From Cricetomys ansorgei (taxonomy: Eukaryota > Chordata > Mammalia > Rodentia > Nesomyidae), in the NCBI GenBank assembly GCA_026225945.1, contig JAMJFZ010000068.1, positions 1 through 64,000 on the forward strand: a stretch of 64,000 bases of DNA. The letters are read 5' to 3'. How positions within the stretch are numbered: the stretch's first letter is position 1; each line of letters begins with the position of its first letter. The notes under the pieces were generated by a model that saw only the letters and a program-made list of their open reading frames with translations, made no database searches and was not told the DNA's origin. Below, piece by piece: positions 61,641 to 64,000 of the stretch. The position numbers and the translations under genes were made by a program.

Positions 61641-62030
61641 TTCATCAGTTCATCCTCATTGTAAAGATGGACCAGTTTGTCTTAATATCTGCACTTGCAT
61701 CTGCAGTCTCCCCACATGTACTCTGGGGGATTCAGAATGAATAGGTCTTTCTTAGCCTTCCCAAACTACTGCAGCATGGTATATATCCTACACGTGGTAT
61801 GCATGCACTACCTGCTGTCCATTGCTGGGAACTGCATTCAGTCCTCCAAATTAGGACCATGTCTTCAGGTAAGTTGCAGTGTGCCTTAGCACATGCATGA
61901 CAGGAGTGTAAAAATTTTAATGCTGTCATGTGTCATTGACATGGCTGTCTAAATATGAGCAATACGAGAATGATACCAATCAACATACATATGTGGACAA
62001 GAAAAAACTCTCAGAACTCCGCAGTATACA
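61641..62030. other. Gene-free stretch
   Basis: Somewhat richer in C and G than its surroundings; a 64-codon frame at 61695-61889 shows no domain. Confidence 0.35.
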
Positions 62031-62245
62031 TGGAAGTACAGAGAACTGAGCAAAAATGAGAGAGGGAGAAATGTATCCAGGGAAGAGCACACCTATTGAA
62101 TTTCAAGGACCACATATTCAGCGCTGAAATCATGGATTCAGGTAGCATCATAAAGATTGATCAGCATACATGTAGGAATATGTATGCACATATACGTTTG
62201 CATGGAATTACAGTTAATGAACAAAGAGGTCACAAATTATATACA

Positions 62246-62287
<42 letters not shown>

Positions 62288-62300
62288 CATAGATAGGGTT
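62031..62300 (+). repeat. Murid dispersed repeat 3' part with TA array
   Basis: Contains AGAGAGGGAGAAATGTATCC, AGGGAAGAGCACACCTATTG, TGTAGGAATATGTATGCACA and TTAATGAACAAAGAGGTCAC, matching in order a common murid repeat also represented at 1-90 and 35093-35200. A TA/TACATA array follows at 62236-62298. Confidence 0.65.
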
Positions 62301-62313
62301 TTCACATATATAA

Positions 62314-63455
62314 ATGTATGATGTCATTGATAAAAACAGGACACCATCAAAAGAAGAATAGGATATCCTCAATGGAAAGATACAACATGTAAATGGAAAG
62401 GTATGTCACCATAAATGTAAAAACATGACAACATAATTGGAGAGATATAACACTGTAAATGAAAAGGTATGACATCCTGAATGGTAGGATATGACACAAT
62501 TAATGGACGAACATGATGATATCAAGGGAAAAATACAATACCAACAATCAAAGTATATGATATCATAATTGTATTTTCCGAATGTTAGTATGTGACAGCA
62601 TCAATGGAAGTATACGACATCAAAGCTGAATTATATTATTTTAAAATTATTAGAATGTGACATAAAAATGGAAGGATATGTAAGTGTCAATGAAGAGACA
62701 GGATGTATTTATATTAAGGAAATGACTTCCTAATAGAAATGATACAACATCATTAGTAAATATGAAATCATGACTGGAAATGTGCATCATAATTGGAAGA
62801 TAGGAGCACTCAGAAAGTGACATGACATCATACCTGGAAGAATACATGTGATCCAGTAGTTTATGACATTAGAATTGGAAAAGTCTCACACCATCAATGG
62901 AAGGAAATGACAATGTAAGAGGAAAGGTATTATATCATATTTGGAAATATATAAAACCTTCACTGGGAAGATAAGACAGTGTAATGTAAAGAATATTGTA
63001 TCAATATAATGGCAAGACATGTCATCAAAGAGAGGATATGACATCATATTTGGAAAGACATTATATGAAAATTGAAGGGGTCCTAAATTGTCAACGGAAT
63101 GAAATGACATCATCATTGGAATGATATTATTAATTGGAAAAATATAATAATTGGAAGTGTACGACATCAAAATTAAAGGGTATGACATTAACATTATAAC
63201 TATCATCAAAAAAGAAGGTGTAATGGTGGGATATGTCACCATAAGTAAAATAGCATTAGTGTAAGAACATGGGATAGTAATTGGAAAGATATGACATCAA
63301 CAGAGGAAGGGTCTTACAGAATCCACGGAAGGAAATGATATCATAATTGGAATATGACAACATAAATGCATATATATGACATCATAATTGGAAAAGTATG
63401 ATGCAATAGTAGAATGGATATGACAACACAAATAGAATGACATCAAATCATACAT
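62314..63455. repeat. 22-bp minisatellite, about 50 units
   Basis: A long degenerate tandem array with a period of 22, for example AAGGTATGTCACCATAAATG and AAAACATGACAACATAATTG in successive units. The consensus is near GGAAAGATATGACATCATAA plus two bases. Units vary strongly, so the array is old. Many units carry ATGACATCA. Minus-strand frames at 62886-63242 and 63297-63548 are products of the period and are not genes. Confidence 0.85.
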
Positions 63456-63978
63456 GGCCTTACACTCTTTCGGCGTCTTCTTCCCCAGGGTTTCCTGAGC
63501 TCTGATGGGAGAAATTTGATAACATCCCATTATGGCTGAGTGTTCCAAGGTCTTTCATTCTCTGCATATTTTCTATCTGTGAGTCTCATTTATTTGTAAA
63601 ATGGCAGAAGAAAAAAATAAAATACAAATTATAAAAAAAGATAATTTTCTTTAAAAATAAAGAGGATCCCCAACAGGATATTATGACACAACGAATATCC
63701 AAAGATGAATTTGAGAGCCATTTGTGTTGGCTGTCTACTGCTGGGTATGGAATCCATGCTTAGGAATACTGTGTTTCCCAGTGAAACTCCCTTGGAGAAA
63801 ACTAAAGTTTTCATTTGAAAGTGGTTATCAGTTGGAGATGGCTTATGGTTTAGGGATGGGTCATGTGTCCACTTCTCCCCTCATCTCTAGGACCCCATGT
63901 GATGCAGACCTGTGCAGGCCCTGTGCATGCTGCCTCAGTCTCTGTGAGGTCATATGAGCTTGGTCAGTTGATCTAGAG
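63456..63978 (-). mobile_element. L1 (Lx-type) 3'-UTR fragment, antisense
   Basis: Plus-strand landmarks: TTCCCCAGGGTTTCCTGAGC, GGCTGAGTGTTCCAAGGTCT, TGTGTTGGCTGTCTACTGCT, TTGGAGAAAACTAAAGTTTT, AGTTGGAGATGGCTTATGGT and CTGCCTCAGTCTCTGTGAGG, in order as in murid L1 antisense copies. The last 22 bases (GCAGTGATTCTCAACTTTCC) look like the start of a hAT-Charlie/URR-type element, but too little is present to call it. Confidence 0.75.
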
Positions 63979-64000
63979 CAGTGATTCTCAACTTTCCTGA

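Noticed and set aside
62314..63455. CRISPR-like array
   Set aside because: Units are contiguous and degenerate with no repeat-spacer structure, and the genome is a mammal's.
62886..63548. Minus-strand frames of 118 and 83 codons
   Set aside because: Lie inside the 22-bp tandem array; the repeated peptide words follow the array period.
63979..64000. Start of a hAT-Charlie/URR-type DNA transposon
   Set aside because: Twenty-two bases at the window edge are too few to support a separate feature.

Overview
The window is nuclear DNA of a murid rodent (mouse or rat type; the species cannot be fixed by eye). The grounds are diverged B1, B2 and B3 SINEs, Lx-type L1 3' regions, class II ERV remnants, long CA/GT, TA, GATA and GA microsatellites, and a KRAB zinc-finger relic with murid-style exon structure. 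It is AT-rich and I find no intact protein-coding gene, no tRNA or rRNA and no CRISPR. The only host gene I can name by family is a broken KRAB/C2H2 zinc-finger gene on the + strand at 54567-56240.

Layout. Positions 1-31500 are AT-rich intergenic DNA built from old duplicated blocks. Block A (3120-7740) recurs as A' (21460-27620). Block B (10600-12120) recurs as B' (17280-19255). All copies are in direct orientation, but the order is A-B-B'-A', so a single tandem duplication does not explain it. A' carries a decayed class II ERV gag fragment and a dispersed-repeat insertion that A lacks; B' carries an LTR-like insertion that B lacks. Positions 31600-44350 are repeat-dominated: a truncated L1, a second dispersed-repeat pair, B2, a very old L1, B1, and an L1 3' end with an LTR-like segment inside. 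A pure telomeric (TAACCC)n tract lies at 44707-44750.

Positions 45260-56240 look like the remains of a small KRAB zinc-finger locus: a 3.2-3.4 kb unit repeated in tandem (45290-48720 and 49900-53040), its first copy with a CCAAT motif and a more GC-rich tract, followed by KRAB-A, KRAB-b and zinc-finger exons, all damaged. From 56240 to the end come an L1 fragment, four different minisatellites (about 78/46, 20, 59 and 22 bp units), TA-rich simple repeats and another L1 3' region.

Repeat family names are from memory of rodent consensus sequences; RepeatMasker would settle them. No new molecular system is claimed. The items most worth checking are the telomeric tract, the rearranged duplication, the KRAB zinc-finger relic with its duplicated upstream unit, the LTR-less gag fragment, and the 22-bp minisatellite whose units carry TGACATCA-like motifs.
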